A stretch of DNA of 64,000 nucleotides, from contig NZ_CP172312.1 in assembly GCF_047946665.1 (NCBI RefSeq), positions 4,402,001-4,466,000 on the forward strand, given 5' to 3'. Below, piece after piece: positions 1-8,878 of this stretch; within the stretch, counting starts at the first letter, position 1, and every line of letters starts with the position of its first letter. The notes beneath the pieces are model-generated. The model made no database searches. It was not told the DNA's origin and saw nothing but the letters and a program-made list of their open reading frames with translations. The DNA comes from Allohahella sp002354735. Lineage in GTDB: Bacteria > Pseudomonadota > Gammaproteobacteria > Pseudomonadales > Oleiphilaceae. The translations under genes and the position numbers were made by a program.

Positions 1-168
1 ACCCCATGGTCCATCGCGCCAGTCTTCCGGGTGACTTTCGTGATTGGCGCCTCAGCACTGCTGGTATTTCCGAGTGCCCAGGTCTTCTGGCCGGCCTTGT
101 TTTTGAAGGCTAGCCAGGCAAACATGCCTCGCCCGGATTCATGCGTGAGCAAGCGAACAGATCAATAA
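1..168 (+). CDS. possible 3' end of an upstream membrane protein gene
   Basis: Frame 1 is open from the window edge for 55 codons and ends with TAA at 166-168. The fragment has a hydrophobic stretch rich in F, V, L and A and then a polar tail, which would fit the last membrane segment of a transporter. No family is recognisable from so short a piece, and chance openness of 55 codons cannot be excluded. The 114 bases between this stop and pntA show no clear promoter. Confidence 0.3.
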   Translation, partial: TPWSIAPVFRVTFVIGASALLVFPSAQVFWPALFLKASQANMPRPDSCVSKRTDQ

Positions 169-282
169 CGAGGGTATTGAATAAAATTCGCTCAAATATC
201 CAAACAAGGTCCTTGACGACTGTCTCAACTATCAGCACTCTTTGCACCCTCTTTTATTACGTCTGCTGGAATGGAGACTGTC

Positions 283-1848
283 ATGCTAATAGGAGTTCCT
301 CGAGAACGACGGCCCGGTGAGTTGCGTGTAGCACTCACGCCGGAAACTGCCGGACATATAAAGAAGCTCGGTCACGAGCTGATCGTCGAGAGCGGGGCTG
401 GTGCTGGCGCCAACATCGCTGATGATCTGTACCGTGAAGCCGGTGTGGAAGTCGTTGCTGATGTGCGCGAGCTTTACCAGCGCGCTGAAATCATCCTCAA
501 GGTGCGAGCGCCTGAACGCGAAGCGGCCGAGATCGGTGACGAAGTCGCTTTACTGCGTGAAGGCCAGACTCTGGTCAGTTTCATCTGGCCCGCCCAGAAC
601 GAAACCCTGATGAAAGACCTGGCTGAGCGTGGTGTCACTGTGCTCGCCATGGATTCCGTACCACGGATTTCGCGAGCTCAGAAGCTGGATGCGCTGAGCT
701 CCATGGCCAACATTGGTGGCTATCGTGCTGTAGTTGAGGCGGCAAACCGTTTCGGTCGCTTCTTCACCGGTCAGATTACCGCTGCTGGCAAGGTGCCACC
801 AGCCAAGGTTATGGTCATCGGTGCCGGTGTTGCCGGTCTGGCTGCAATCGGTGCTGCACGTGGTATGGGCGCTATCGTACGGGCATTCGACACCCGTCCT
901 GAGGTAGCCGAGCAAGTCGAGAGTATGGGCGCCGAGTTCCTCATGCTGGACTTCAAAGATGAAGACGGTAGTGGCGAAGGCGGTTACGCCAAGGTCATGA
1001 GCGAGGAATTCATCGCGGCTGAAATGGCGCTGTTCAGAGAGCAGGCCAAGGAAGTCGACATCATCATCACCACGGCGCTGATTCCTGGCAAGCCGGCACC
1101 AGAGCTCATCACCACCGACATGGTGGAGTCGATGAAGCCAGGTAGTGTGATCGTCGATCTCGCCGCCGAGCGTGGCGGTAACTGCAAGCTGACACGCGCC
1201 GACGAAGTCGTTGTCCACAATGGTGTGACGCTGATCGGCTACACCGACCTGCCGAGCCGCATGGCTGCGCAGTCGAGCCAGCTGTACGGTACCAACCTGC
1301 GTCACTTGCTCACCGACCTCACACCTGCCCGTGACGGCGTCATCAACGTCAACATGGAAGATGAAGTCATCCGGGGCACCACCGTGATCAAGAACGGTGA
1401 AATCAGCTGGCCACCGCCGGCGCCCAAGCTTTCAGCTGCGCCGAAGCCAGCTGTAAAGAAGAAGCCTGCGCATACTGAGGCGGTTCCGGTAGAAACCGGC
1501 AAGAAGAGCGCCATGCAGACCATCATTCCGATGGCCATTGCTGCGCTGGTGCTGTTGCTGGTCGGTAGCGTCGCGCCGCCAGATTTCATGAGCCACTTTA
1601 CCGTGTTCGTGCTGGCTTGCTTCGTTGGCTACCAGGTGGTCTGGAGTGTAACACCGTCGCTGCATACGCCGCTGATGAGCGTGACCAATGCGATCAGTAG
1701 CATCATCGTCATCGGTGCGCTGTTGCAGATCTCGTCGACATCAGGCGTCGTCATGTTTCTCGCCGCAATCGCAACACTGATTGCAAGCATCAACATTTTC
1801 GGTGGATTCCTGGTCACTCAGCGCATGCTGAAGATGTTCAGGAAATAG
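283..1848 (+). CDS. pntA: NAD(P) transhydrogenase subunit alpha
   Basis: Membrane-bound proton-translocating transhydrogenase alpha chain, which couples hydride transfer from NADH to NADP+ with inward proton flow. The 521-residue product is the full-length (E. coli-type) form. An N-terminal MLIGVPRERRPGE segment typical of PntA is followed by the NAD-binding motif GAGVAGL at about residues 180-186. A Lys/Pro/Ala-rich linker then leads to four hydrophobic segments in the last 110 residues. An ATG at 271 is in frame, but the ATG at 283 has GGAG six bases upstream and matches the family N-terminus, so 283 is chosen. pntB follows after 10 bases, so the two are one operon. In other bacteria the pair supplies NADPH. 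Confidence 0.95.
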   Translation: MLIGVPRERRPGELRVALTPETAGHIKKLGHELIVESGAGAGANIADDLYREAGVEVVADVRELYQRAEIILKVRAPEREAAEIGDEVALLREGQTLVSFIWPAQNETLMKDLAERGVTVLAMDSVPRISRAQKLDALSSMANIGGYRAVVEAANRFGRFFTGQITAAGKVPPAKVMVIGAGVAGLAAIGAARGMGAIVRAFDTRPEVAEQVESMGAEFLMLDFKDEDGSGEGGYAKVMSEEFIAAEMALFREQAKEVDIIITTALIPGKPAPELITTDMVESMKPGSVIVDLAAERGGNCKLTRADEVVVHNGVTLIGYTDLPSRMAAQSSQLYGTNLRHLLTDLTPARDGVINVNMEDEVIRGTTVIKNGEISWPPPAPKLSAAPKPAVKKKPAHTEAVPVETGKKSAMQTIIPMAIAALVLLLVGSVAPPDFMSHFTVFVLACFVGYQVVWSVTPSLHTPLMSVTNAISSIIVIGALLQISSTSGVVMFLAAIATLIASINIFGGFLVTQRMLKMFRK

Positions 1849-1858
1849 GGAAGACAGT

Positions 1859-3268
1859 ATGAATCAGGGTATGGTTACGGCGGCCTATATCGTCGCTGCA
1901 GTTTTTTTCATCCTCAGCCTTGCAGGCTTGAGCCATCAGGAAAGCGCTCGACGTGGCAACTGGTTCGGTATCGCGGGTATGGCCATTGCCGTATTTGCGA
2001 CCATCATCAGTAACGATGTTACGAATTACGGTGTGCTGATTCTCATGGTCGTGATTGGGGGCGCCATTGGTGCCTGGCTGGCAAAGCAGGTCGAGATGAC
2101 GCAGATGCCAGAACTCGTGGCCATTCTCCACAGCCTTGTGGGCATGGCAGCAGTACTGGTTGGTTTTGCGACTTATCTGGATCCTGAGGCGAGCTACATT
2201 GGTGCGGCACGCACGATACACGATGTCGAGATCTTTCTCGGTATCCTCATCGGCGCACTCACCTTTACTGGTTCAGTCATCGCCTATGGCAAGCTCAGCG
2301 GCAAGGTCGGCAGCAAGCCGCTGATGCTGCCACAGCGCAAGTTCATCAACATTGGTCTGGCCGCAGGCTCACTGGTTCTGATGTTCCTGTTCCTTGGCTC
2401 GGTTGACGACGCTGGCAACGCAAGTTCGGCAGGTATGTTCTACCTGATCCTGATGACCCTGCTGGCTTTCGCGTTCGGCATCCACATGGTCATGGCGATC
2501 GGTGGTGCAGACATGCCAGTCGTTATCTCCATGCTGAACAGCTACTCCGGCTGGGCGGCAGCGGCGACCGGTTTCATGCTCTCCAACGATCTGCTGATCG
2601 TGGTTGGTGCGCTTGTCGGCTCCAGTGGTGCCATCCTCAGCTACATCATGTGCCGTGCGATGAACCGCAAGTTCCTCAGCGTCATCATGGGTGGCTGGGG
2701 TGATGCTGCCACCGTTGGTGCTGCAGGCGCAGAGCAGGAGCAGGGCGAAGTCGTCGCCATTCAGGCCGAGGAAGTGGCCGAGGCCCTGCTAGACGCCGAA
2801 TCCGTCGTCATCGTGCCTGGCTATGGTATGGCTGTTGCGCATGCGCAGCACCTGGTCTCTGCACTGGTCGAGAGAATGAAGACGGCAAAGGTGAAAATCC
2901 GCTTCGCTATCCATCCTGTTGCCGGTCGTATGCCTGGACACATGAACGTGCTCCTGGCTGAAGCCAATGTACCGTATGACCTGGTACTGGAAATGGACGA
3001 GATCAACGAAGATTTGTCCAGCACGGACGTCGTCATCGTCATTGGTGCCAACGATATCGTCAATCCATCTGCCATGGATGATCCGACCAGCCCGATCGCC
3101 GGCATGCCGGTACTCGAGGTCTGGAAGGCGCGGATGGTCATCGTATCGAAGCGCGGCATGGCCACTGGTTATGCAGGCGTAGAGAACCCACTGTTCTTCC
3201 GTGAAAATACACGGATGCTCTTTGGTGATGCGAAGGACAGTCTCGGCAAGATCCTGAGCGCGCTGTAA
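1859..3268 (+). CDS. pntB: NAD(P) transhydrogenase subunit beta
   Basis: Beta chain of the proton-translocating transhydrogenase. The 469-residue product has about 260 residues of hydrophobic helices, which form the proton channel with PntA. The C-terminal NADP(H)-binding domain carries the signatures GYGMAVAHAQ, PVAGRMPGHMNVLLAEA and IGANDIVNPSA, all characteristic of PntB domain III. The length is normal for the family. It starts ten bases after the pntA stop and lies in the same operon. A hairpin follows 17 bases after the stop. Confidence 0.95.
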   Translation: MNQGMVTAAYIVAAVFFILSLAGLSHQESARRGNWFGIAGMAIAVFATIISNDVTNYGVLILMVVIGGAIGAWLAKQVEMTQMPELVAILHSLVGMAAVLVGFATYLDPEASYIGAARTIHDVEIFLGILIGALTFTGSVIAYGKLSGKVGSKPLMLPQRKFINIGLAAGSLVLMFLFLGSVDDAGNASSAGMFYLILMTLLAFAFGIHMVMAIGGADMPVVISMLNSYSGWAAAATGFMLSNDLLIVVGALVGSSGAILSYIMCRAMNRKFLSVIMGGWGDAATVGAAGAEQEQGEVVAIQAEEVAEALLDAESVVIVPGYGMAVAHAQHLVSALVERMKTAKVKIRFAIHPVAGRMPGHMNVLLAEANVPYDLVLEMDEINEDLSSTDVVIVIGANDIVNPSAMDDPTSPIAGMPVLEVWKARMVIVSKRGMATGYAGVENPLFFRENTRMLFGDAKDSLGKILSAL

Positions 3269-3285
3269 GGCACTCAGGTTGAACA

Positions 3286-3314
3286 CACCCGCTGGCTGCA
3301 ATGGCCAGTGGGTG
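3286..3314. terminator. hairpin between convergent pntB and GDSL esterase genes
   Basis: An inverted repeat pairs CACCCGCTGGC (3286-3296) with GCCAGTGGGTG (3304-3314), 10 of 11 positions paired, around a 7-base loop. Only a short ATTT follows on the plus strand. It sits between two converging genes and probably ends transcription of pntAB, though the weak T-run makes it an imperfect intrinsic terminator. Confidence 0.5.
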
Positions 3315-3327
3315 ATTTGAAGGTCTG

Positions 3328-4305
3328 CTACTGCGCCAGTAGTTGCAGCAGGTTGGCCCCGGCTCGCTGATGCACAGCGGTAGTGGGATGAACTCCATCG
3401 ACAAAGACATATCCGGTACACAGCGGCAGCTGCCCGTCAGCCTGACATGCGTCTTCAGTATTGGTATAGCCTAATAGGGCTGCGTCATCGATCTGATCGC
3501 TGAGGAATGCCGAGAGATCCCATTCAACAATGTCCAGGCCGTAAGCAGTTTCAAGCTCTGCAACCACTGCAGCCAACTCCCGGTTGAACTGCGCCGAAAG
3601 CTTGGCCGAGTACTTGTACATTGCCTTCGCACGTCTGGTTTCGTGCTTGTCATTGGATGCAGCAAGCAGGCCTGCGACCGTGCCATCGGTGGCTGGAACC
3701 GCGCTGATGTCCGGTGCGTTGCCCACAAGTATATGCTTGGCACCTGTGCCTATCAGTTTTTCGAGCTGAGCCTTGATAGCTTCAACGGCCTGCGTCACCC
3801 GAGCCTCCGAGGCCTTGCGGATAACCTGACGGGTCTTGCCCGAGTCTTCGCTGACAGATCCCGCCCGGATGCGCTGGGCTGCAAACAGATCATTGCCGCC
3901 GATAACCAGCACGTGAAGAGCCTCTGGATCCGACTGGAAACCATGATTCTTGAGGTAGGCGTTGATCTGCGTCGGCAGATTGGTGTCTGGCGTGCTTTCG
4001 TTTCCATCCGCATCGATGGCTATTGCGCCGCCGACCGCGTAATTGTTGCCAAGCTCCTGTCCCAGCAGGAACAGTGAGGGTGTGGCTGTGAGACCGAAAG
4101 CGCCAGTGAGCACATCAACGGCTACCGGCCCATTGGAGAACCTGGAGGGGAAAGCCGGATTGCTTGCATTGCCAGAGAATACTTTGGCATTGCCGGTGTC
4201 GGAAAGGCTGTCGCCGAAGATATAGATTTCTTCGAATGCGCTGACATTGTTTGATAAGAGAATGGCGCCGGCAAGCGGCAGGATGCGCTTGAGATACTGC
4301 TTCAT
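3328..4305 (-). CDS. secreted GDSL (SGNH) esterase/lipase
   Basis: Predicted exported ester hydrolase of the GDSL/SGNH superfamily, 325 residues. A signal peptide occupies about residues 1-23 (basic start, hydrophobic core, VSA before the mature FEEIYIF). Block I is FGDSLSDTGN with the nucleophile Ser33, block III is GGNDL, and block V is DGVHPT with Asp303 and His306 completing the triad. The open frame extends eight codons further to a TTG at 4329, but the ATG at 4305 begins a normal signal peptide and is preceded by AAGG. Substrate cannot be told from sequence; phospholipid, short-chain ester or polysaccharide acetate are all possible. It is transcribed alone, converging on pntB. Confidence 0.88.
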   Translation of the reverse strand: MKQYLKRILPLAGAILLSNNVSAFEEIYIFGDSLSDTGNAKVFSGNASNPAFPSRFSNGPVAVDVLTGAFGLTATPSLFLLGQELGNNYAVGGAIAIDADGNESTPDTNLPTQINAYLKNHGFQSDPEALHVLVIGGNDLFAAQRIRAGSVSEDSGKTRQVIRKASEARVTQAVEAIKAQLEKLIGTGAKHILVGNAPDISAVPATDGTVAGLLAASNDKHETRRAKAMYKYSAKLSAQFNRELAAVVAELETAYGLDIVEWDLSAFLSDQIDDAALLGYTNTEDACQADGQLPLCTGYVFVDGVHPTTAVHQRAGANLLQLLAQ

Positions 4306-4454
4306 TGTTATGAGCCTTGTGGACCGCAAAGGTCTCTTGTGAGATTGTTTTTGTGTTTGCAGTAGCTGCCATCAGGAATGGCGACCGCTGCTGTTAGACA
4401 ATCCCACAATTCAACGGGGCGTGCTGTGAAGCCGTTGTCATTATCGGAACCCTC

Positions 4455-4661
4455 ATGAACGAAGATCTGCCAGATGCGCGTGACGGCTTGACTCAGCCAG
4501 AACGTGTCGTGCTCAAGGTGCTCCACGATGTTCAGCGCGAACGCCAGGGTCGCCATGTGCCTACCCTCATGCTGTATGGCCGGGTCGTGGAAATCATGGA
4601 CATGAGCCAGCACGAGTTCCAGGTCATCCTGAACCGGCTCGGTGTCCGGGCTAAGGGTTAG
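4455..4661 (+). CDS. small protein of unknown function (68 aa)
   Basis: A 68-residue reading frame with charged, soluble composition (MNEDLPDARDGLTQPE at the start). The C-terminal half reads like a small regulatory or helix-turn-helix-type domain. No family is recognised. The ribosome-binding site is weak. It stands alone between the divergently transcribed esterase and the endoglucanase. The protein-like composition makes it more credible than the overlapping antisense frame, but it may not be expressed. Confidence 0.45.
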   Translation: MNEDLPDARDGLTQPERVVLKVLHDVQRERQGRHVPTLMLYGRVVEIMDMSQHEFQVILNRLGVRAKG

Positions 4662-4783
4662 CAGAGTTGCTACTCAAGTGTGTCGGGTGTCACAAACAGC
4701 GTGATATCGCACATTTAGACGAGGCGGTGCAACTTCAGAGCCTGTCAGTATCACTGCCATAGTGACAAGAACAGGATTGATAG

Positions 4784-6625
4784 ATGGTAAACAAGCGAAC
4801 ACCTCAGCAATTGGTATGGGCGACAGTATTCATGGCAGCGCTCTCGATTGTGCCAGAAATGGTTCTGGCCGCTCCGCCGGCGCTTTCTGTCAGTGGCTCC
4901 ACGATAAAAGCAGGTAGCCAGGTCGCTCAGCTGAGCGGCATGAGCATGTTCTGGTCAAATTCTGGCTGGGGTGGCGAGAAGTACTACACTGCCGGCGCTG
5001 TAGGCGGCGTCAAGAAGTTCTTTGGAGGCAACCTCGTGCGGGCTGCCATGGGTGTCGAAGAAAGCGGTGGATATCTTTCCGATCGTGAAGGCAACCTTCG
5101 TCGTACTGAGGCCGTTGTCGATGCCGCCATTGCGAACGACATGTATGTCATCATCGACTGGCACTCCCATTACGCGCATGAGCACACGGCCGAGGCCGTT
5201 GAATTCTTCCAGCGCATGGCACGCAAGTACGGTAAGAACAGCAACGTCATCTATGAAATCTTCAATGAACCGAAGAACGACGTGACCTGGGCGCAGCATG
5301 TAAAGCCCTATGCAGAGCAGGTCATCAAGGCCATTAGAGCCATTGATCCGGATAACCTCATCATTGTTGGCACCACCACCTGGTCGCAGGATGTCGATCA
5401 AGCGGCGGACAACCCGATTCGCGGTTATGCCAATATCGCCTATACCTTGCACTTCTACGCAGGCACCCATGGTCAGGGATTGCGTGACAAGGCCGCGTAT
5501 GCGATGAGCAAGGGGGCAGCGCTGTTCGTGACGGAGTGGGGCAGTGTAAATGCGGACGGCAATGGTGGTGTGAACCGAACCGAAACCGACCGCTGGGCTG
5601 CGTTCATGAAGCAGCACTCGCTGGGCAACGCCAACTGGGCGTTGAACGATAAGAGTGAAGGCGCCTCAGCCTTTCGTCCGGGTGCGGCGTCAAACGGTCA
5701 GTGGTCGGATAGCATGCTGACGGACTCGGGCCGCTACGTGAAAAACCTCATCCAGACCTGGCCTAACAAGACCGGCAGTGGCACGGGTGGGGGTTCTGAC
5801 GGCGGTAGCGGTGGTGGTGCCGGTGGTGGTACTACCGGCGGCTATAAGGGCGTGGTGAATCTGCCCGGCCGTATCGAGGCGGAGAACTATACTGCAGCCT
5901 CGGACAAGTCATCAGGGAACGCCAGTGCGTCTTCGTCGAACTGCACCTACTACGGACTTGACGTCGACGTCCAGAATGCCTCCGAAAGCACCTGCAATAT
6001 CGGCTGGACCGAAGCGGGCGAGACGCTCACCTACAAAGTCGGCGCTGCAGGCGGCACCTTCGACATCACAGCTCGTCTGGCCAGTGTGAATAACGGGCAG
6101 CGGGTGAGGGTCGATGTCAATGGCCAGCTGGCTGGTATCGTGTCGACAGACGGCGCGGGCTGGCAGGCATGGGCGAGTGAGACAATCCGGGGCGTGAACA
6201 TCCCGGCCAACGCGACGGTGAAAGTGACCTTCCTCGATGGTATGACCAACCTCAACTACCTCGACATCAAACGTGCCTCGACGGGTGGCGGTGGCACGGA
6301 TACTGGCGGCGAGCCAGGGAATGGCTCGGTCAACTGCACGATTGGGCAGAAAGATGCCTGGGGCAATGTCTTCGTCCTGAACGGCATTGAAGTAAAGAAC
6401 TCGGGCGATCAGCCCGTGTCGAACTGGAAAGTCGCCGTGGATTTCCCACAGCCCGTGCAGGTTCTTGAAAACTGGTCATCGAAGGTGGTGTCGGTTTCTG
6501 GCAGGCGAGTAATCTTCGAAGGCGTCAGTTACAACAGCCGTCTCAGCCCGAACCAGTCTGCCAGTTTCGGCTTCAAGGGTTCACAGAGCGGCGATATCAG
6601 CAAGGCTACCTGCAGCGCACTATAG
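4784..6625 (+). CDS. secreted GH5 endoglucanase with CBM6 and CBM2 modules
   Basis: Extracellular cellulase (endo-beta-1,4-glucanase), 613 residues. A signal peptide ends near residue 29 (VLA). The GH5 catalytic domain spans about 35-325, with the acid/base Glu162 in IFNEP, the nucleophile Glu251 in VTEWG, and the HSHY and LHFYAG strands of the barrel. A Gly/Ser linker (about 332-356) leads to a CBM6-like beta-sandwich (PGRIEAENY start, YLDIKR end; about 359-495). A second Gly-rich linker leads to a C-terminal CBM2-like module (about 513-613) with flanking cysteines and conserved Trp residues. The arrangement binds substrate at two sites and cuts internally. It is a single-gene unit followed by a GC-rich hairpin. 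Confidence 0.93.
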   Translation: MVNKRTPQQLVWATVFMAALSIVPEMVLAAPPALSVSGSTIKAGSQVAQLSGMSMFWSNSGWGGEKYYTAGAVGGVKKFFGGNLVRAAMGVEESGGYLSDREGNLRRTEAVVDAAIANDMYVIIDWHSHYAHEHTAEAVEFFQRMARKYGKNSNVIYEIFNEPKNDVTWAQHVKPYAEQVIKAIRAIDPDNLIIVGTTTWSQDVDQAADNPIRGYANIAYTLHFYAGTHGQGLRDKAAYAMSKGAALFVTEWGSVNADGNGGVNRTETDRWAAFMKQHSLGNANWALNDKSEGASAFRPGAASNGQWSDSMLTDSGRYVKNLIQTWPNKTGSGTGGGSDGGSGGGAGGGTTGGYKGVVNLPGRIEAENYTAASDKSSGNASASSSNCTYYGLDVDVQNASESTCNIGWTEAGETLTYKVGAAGGTFDITARLASVNNGQRVRVDVNGQLAGIVSTDGAGWQAWASETIRGVNIPANATVKVTFLDGMTNLNYLDIKRASTGGGGTDTGGEPGNGSVNCTIGQKDAWGNVFVLNGIEVKNSGDQPVSNWKVAVDFPQPVQVLENWSSKVVSVSGRRVIFEGVSYNSRLSPNQSASFGFKGSQSGDISKATCSAL

Positions 6626-6631
6626 TCGATA

Positions 6632-6658
6632 GCCGGGCGCCTGCAACAGGCGCCTGGC
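6632..6658 (+). terminator. GC-rich hairpin after the endoglucanase gene
   Basis: Twelve-base arms (6632-6643 and 6647-6658, one mismatch) enclose a 3-base loop CAA directly after the endoglucanase stop. No T-run follows at once, so termination may be partial or the hairpin may protect the mRNA 3' end. Confidence 0.4.
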
Positions 6659-6773
6659 CATGATGGACGCAGCGCCATGATTTTTGTCAGCTTTCTGGCT
6701 GTGGAACGTCTGCCGCCCAGTCGCTATCGTATCCTCTCTAACGAATGACCAGCATCTTTCAGAGGAGAGCATC

Positions 6774-8141
6774 ATGTTCAAGAGTGTCAACCCCGCCACA
6801 GGTAAGCAGATAGCGACCCATCCTGAACTGACCAAAAGCGAAATAGAGACGAAGCTCGGCAAGGCTGCCTCGGCATATAAGGCTTGGCGCCAGACTGGCA
6901 TTGACGAACGAACGAAGCTCCTTATAAAGATTGCTGATCAGTACGAGGCCAATAAGGAACGGCTTGCCCGCATGGCAACCGAAGAGATGGGCAAGACGCT
7001 CAAAACTTCGATTGCTGAAGTTGAAAAATGTGCTGCGCTGTTCCGTCATTATGCCAAGGCAGGGCCAGCCATGCTCGAGCCGGAGCGTTGGGAGCTGGCA
7101 AGTGGTGGCACTGCCGAAGCGAGATGGCTCCCGCAGGGTCCAGTGCTGGCTATCATGCCCTGGAACTACCCGTACTGGCAGGCGGTGCGCTTTCTCGCAC
7201 CGACGATTCTGGCTGGCAATGTGGCACTGTTGAAACATGCCAGTATCGTCCAGGGCGTGGCAGGGCTGATGGAAGATATGATGCGTGATGCCGGGGCGCC
7301 CGAGGGTTTGTTCCAGAATCTTGCGATCAAGTCTGATGCGGTCGCCGATATTATTGCGGACGATCGGGTAACCGCCGTCACGCTCACCGGTAGTGAGGGT
7401 GCAGGGCAGGCCGTCGCCAAGCAGGCCGGTGAACAGCTGAAGAAAGTCGTGCTGGAGCTTGGCGGCTCGGATCCGTTCATTGTCATGCCTTCAGCGGATC
7501 TGGATAAGGCCGTGCAGCACGCTGTGAAGGGGAGAACCCAGAATACGGGCCAGTCCTGCATCTGTGCCAAGCGAATGATCGTTCACACTGATATCTATGA
7601 CGACTTCATGGACCGATTTGGCGAGGCTATGAAAGCCGTGAAAGCCGGTGACCCGATGGACGACGCCACCGACATGGGGCCGCTCTCGAGCCTCGATCAG
7701 CGAGACACCGTGATCGATCAACTGGAGCAGGCGAAGAAGAATGGTGCCAAGCTGCTGTTCGGAGGCGAGCGGCTGGCAGGCGATGGAGCGTATCTGACCG
7801 CGGGCATTCTGACCGATGTCGATCCGGAAGGGCCGGTTGCCTCGGAAGAAATCTTCGGTCCCATTGCCATGGTGTTCCGCGCGAAAGATATCGATGATGC
7901 CATTCATCTTGCGAACAACATTCCCTTTGGTCTTGGCTCGTCTGTCTGGACCAGAGACAAGGCTGAGCAGGAGCGCTTCATTCGCGACATCGAAGCAGGT
8001 ATGACCGCCGTCAATCAAATGCTCGCCTCTGCACCGGAAGCCCCTTTCGGTGGCATCAAGCGCTCAGGCCACGGACGCGAGCTTGCCCGCTTCGGACTCC
8101 GTGAATTCATGAACCTGAAGACTGTGATGCTGCCGGAGTGA
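6774..8141 (+). CDS. NAD(P)-dependent succinate-semialdehyde dehydrogenase-type aldehyde dehydrogenase
   Basis: Soluble aldehyde dehydrogenase, 455 residues, closest in pattern to E. coli Sad/YneI, which oxidises succinate semialdehyde to succinate. The N-terminus FKSVNPATGK, the cofactor-binding MPWNYPYWQ, the general-base glutamate in LELGGSDPF, the catalytic cysteine region NTGQSCICAKR, and the end motif FGGIKRSGHGREL are all present. The open frame reaches back to 6684, but AGAGGAG ends five bases before the ATG at 6774, which matches the family start. No GABA aminotransferase is nearby, so the substrate is inferred from family resemblance only. The following lipoprotein gene starts two bases after its stop. 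Confidence 0.85.
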   Translation: MFKSVNPATGKQIATHPELTKSEIETKLGKAASAYKAWRQTGIDERTKLLIKIADQYEANKERLARMATEEMGKTLKTSIAEVEKCAALFRHYAKAGPAMLEPERWELASGGTAEARWLPQGPVLAIMPWNYPYWQAVRFLAPTILAGNVALLKHASIVQGVAGLMEDMMRDAGAPEGLFQNLAIKSDAVADIIADDRVTAVTLTGSEGAGQAVAKQAGEQLKKVVLELGGSDPFIVMPSADLDKAVQHAVKGRTQNTGQSCICAKRMIVHTDIYDDFMDRFGEAMKAVKAGDPMDDATDMGPLSSLDQRDTVIDQLEQAKKNGAKLLFGGERLAGDGAYLTAGILTDVDPEGPVASEEIFGPIAMVFRAKDIDDAIHLANNIPFGLGSSVWTRDKAEQERFIRDIEAGMTAVNQMLASAPEAPFGGIKRSGHGRELARFGLREFMNLKTVMLPE

Positions 8142-8143
8142 GC

Positions 8144-8692
8144 ATGGACAGATCTGTCGCGGCTTCCTACCTGGGTGCTTTGATCGGCCTCTTTTTGACG
8201 GTTGGCCTGTCCGCCTGTTCGAGCCGATTTCTTGAACCGGATCCGAGATTTGCCCGGCTGGCATCCGAACTGGAAAACGCGGGATACGCGAGCCAGTCAG
8301 CGCCGGTAAACTCGCGTGAATGGGTCGAGCTTATCAATAGCGGACTCGAGTATGGCCACACCCTATTTTACAGCTCTTCCGAGAGGCGTTGGGTTCTTGC
8401 CAGTCGCGATGTCCAGTTCGATCTGTTCGAGTTCAGCCAGCTCGACGAAGAGAAGGTGCGCGCAAGACTGAGTTTGCCTGGCAGGGAAGGCAGCGACTCA
8501 GGCGGTAATACTGCGTCCAATGAGGTACATGCGAAAGTGAGGCCTGATGCGGAGCCGATACGACGGCTGTTCCGCAGTGGCCATACCGATGAAGAATATA
8601 TGCTTCGGCTGCCAATGCGGGAGTCTTCTGGTGCGATCAATGGTGCAAAAATTCTTCGATATCTAGCTGCTTCAAAGCCATCCCCAGCCTAA
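8144..8692 (+). CDS. lipoprotein of unknown function
   Basis: A 182-residue predicted outer- or inner-membrane lipoprotein. A hydrophobic signal ends in a lipobox LSAC (Cys after about 20 residues). The mature part is polar, with no recognisable domain. The start is the ATG at 8144, with GGAG five bases upstream inside the end of the dehydrogenase gene. A GTG two codons earlier is also possible. The near-overlap indicates cotranscription with the dehydrogenase, although a functional link is not evident. Confidence 0.7.
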   Translation: MDRSVAASYLGALIGLFLTVGLSACSSRFLEPDPRFARLASELENAGYASQSAPVNSREWVELINSGLEYGHTLFYSSSERRWVLASRDVQFDLFEFSQLDEEKVRARLSLPGREGSDSGGNTASNEVHAKVRPDAEPIRRLFRSGHTDEEYMLRLPMRESSGAINGAKILRYLAASKPSPA

Positions 8693-8878
8693 GGTTTGGT
8701 GACTGGTGCTAATCAGAAATGAGCGCCAGTTCAAGATCTTACGAAAAAATTATGTTCGCCCCGCAATACCTATCCGAGCCCATTGACCTGGATTGTCCTA
8801 ACTTTCTACTATGCCCGCGGCTGTGCAAGGGAAGTCAGCACACTCCTAAAAAACAAGGCTTACAGGGAAGGTCGTATC

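Noticed and set aside
550..1305. Long minus-strand open frame inside pntA.
   Set aside because: Antisense shadow of a certain gene; composition is not protein-like and no family features are present.
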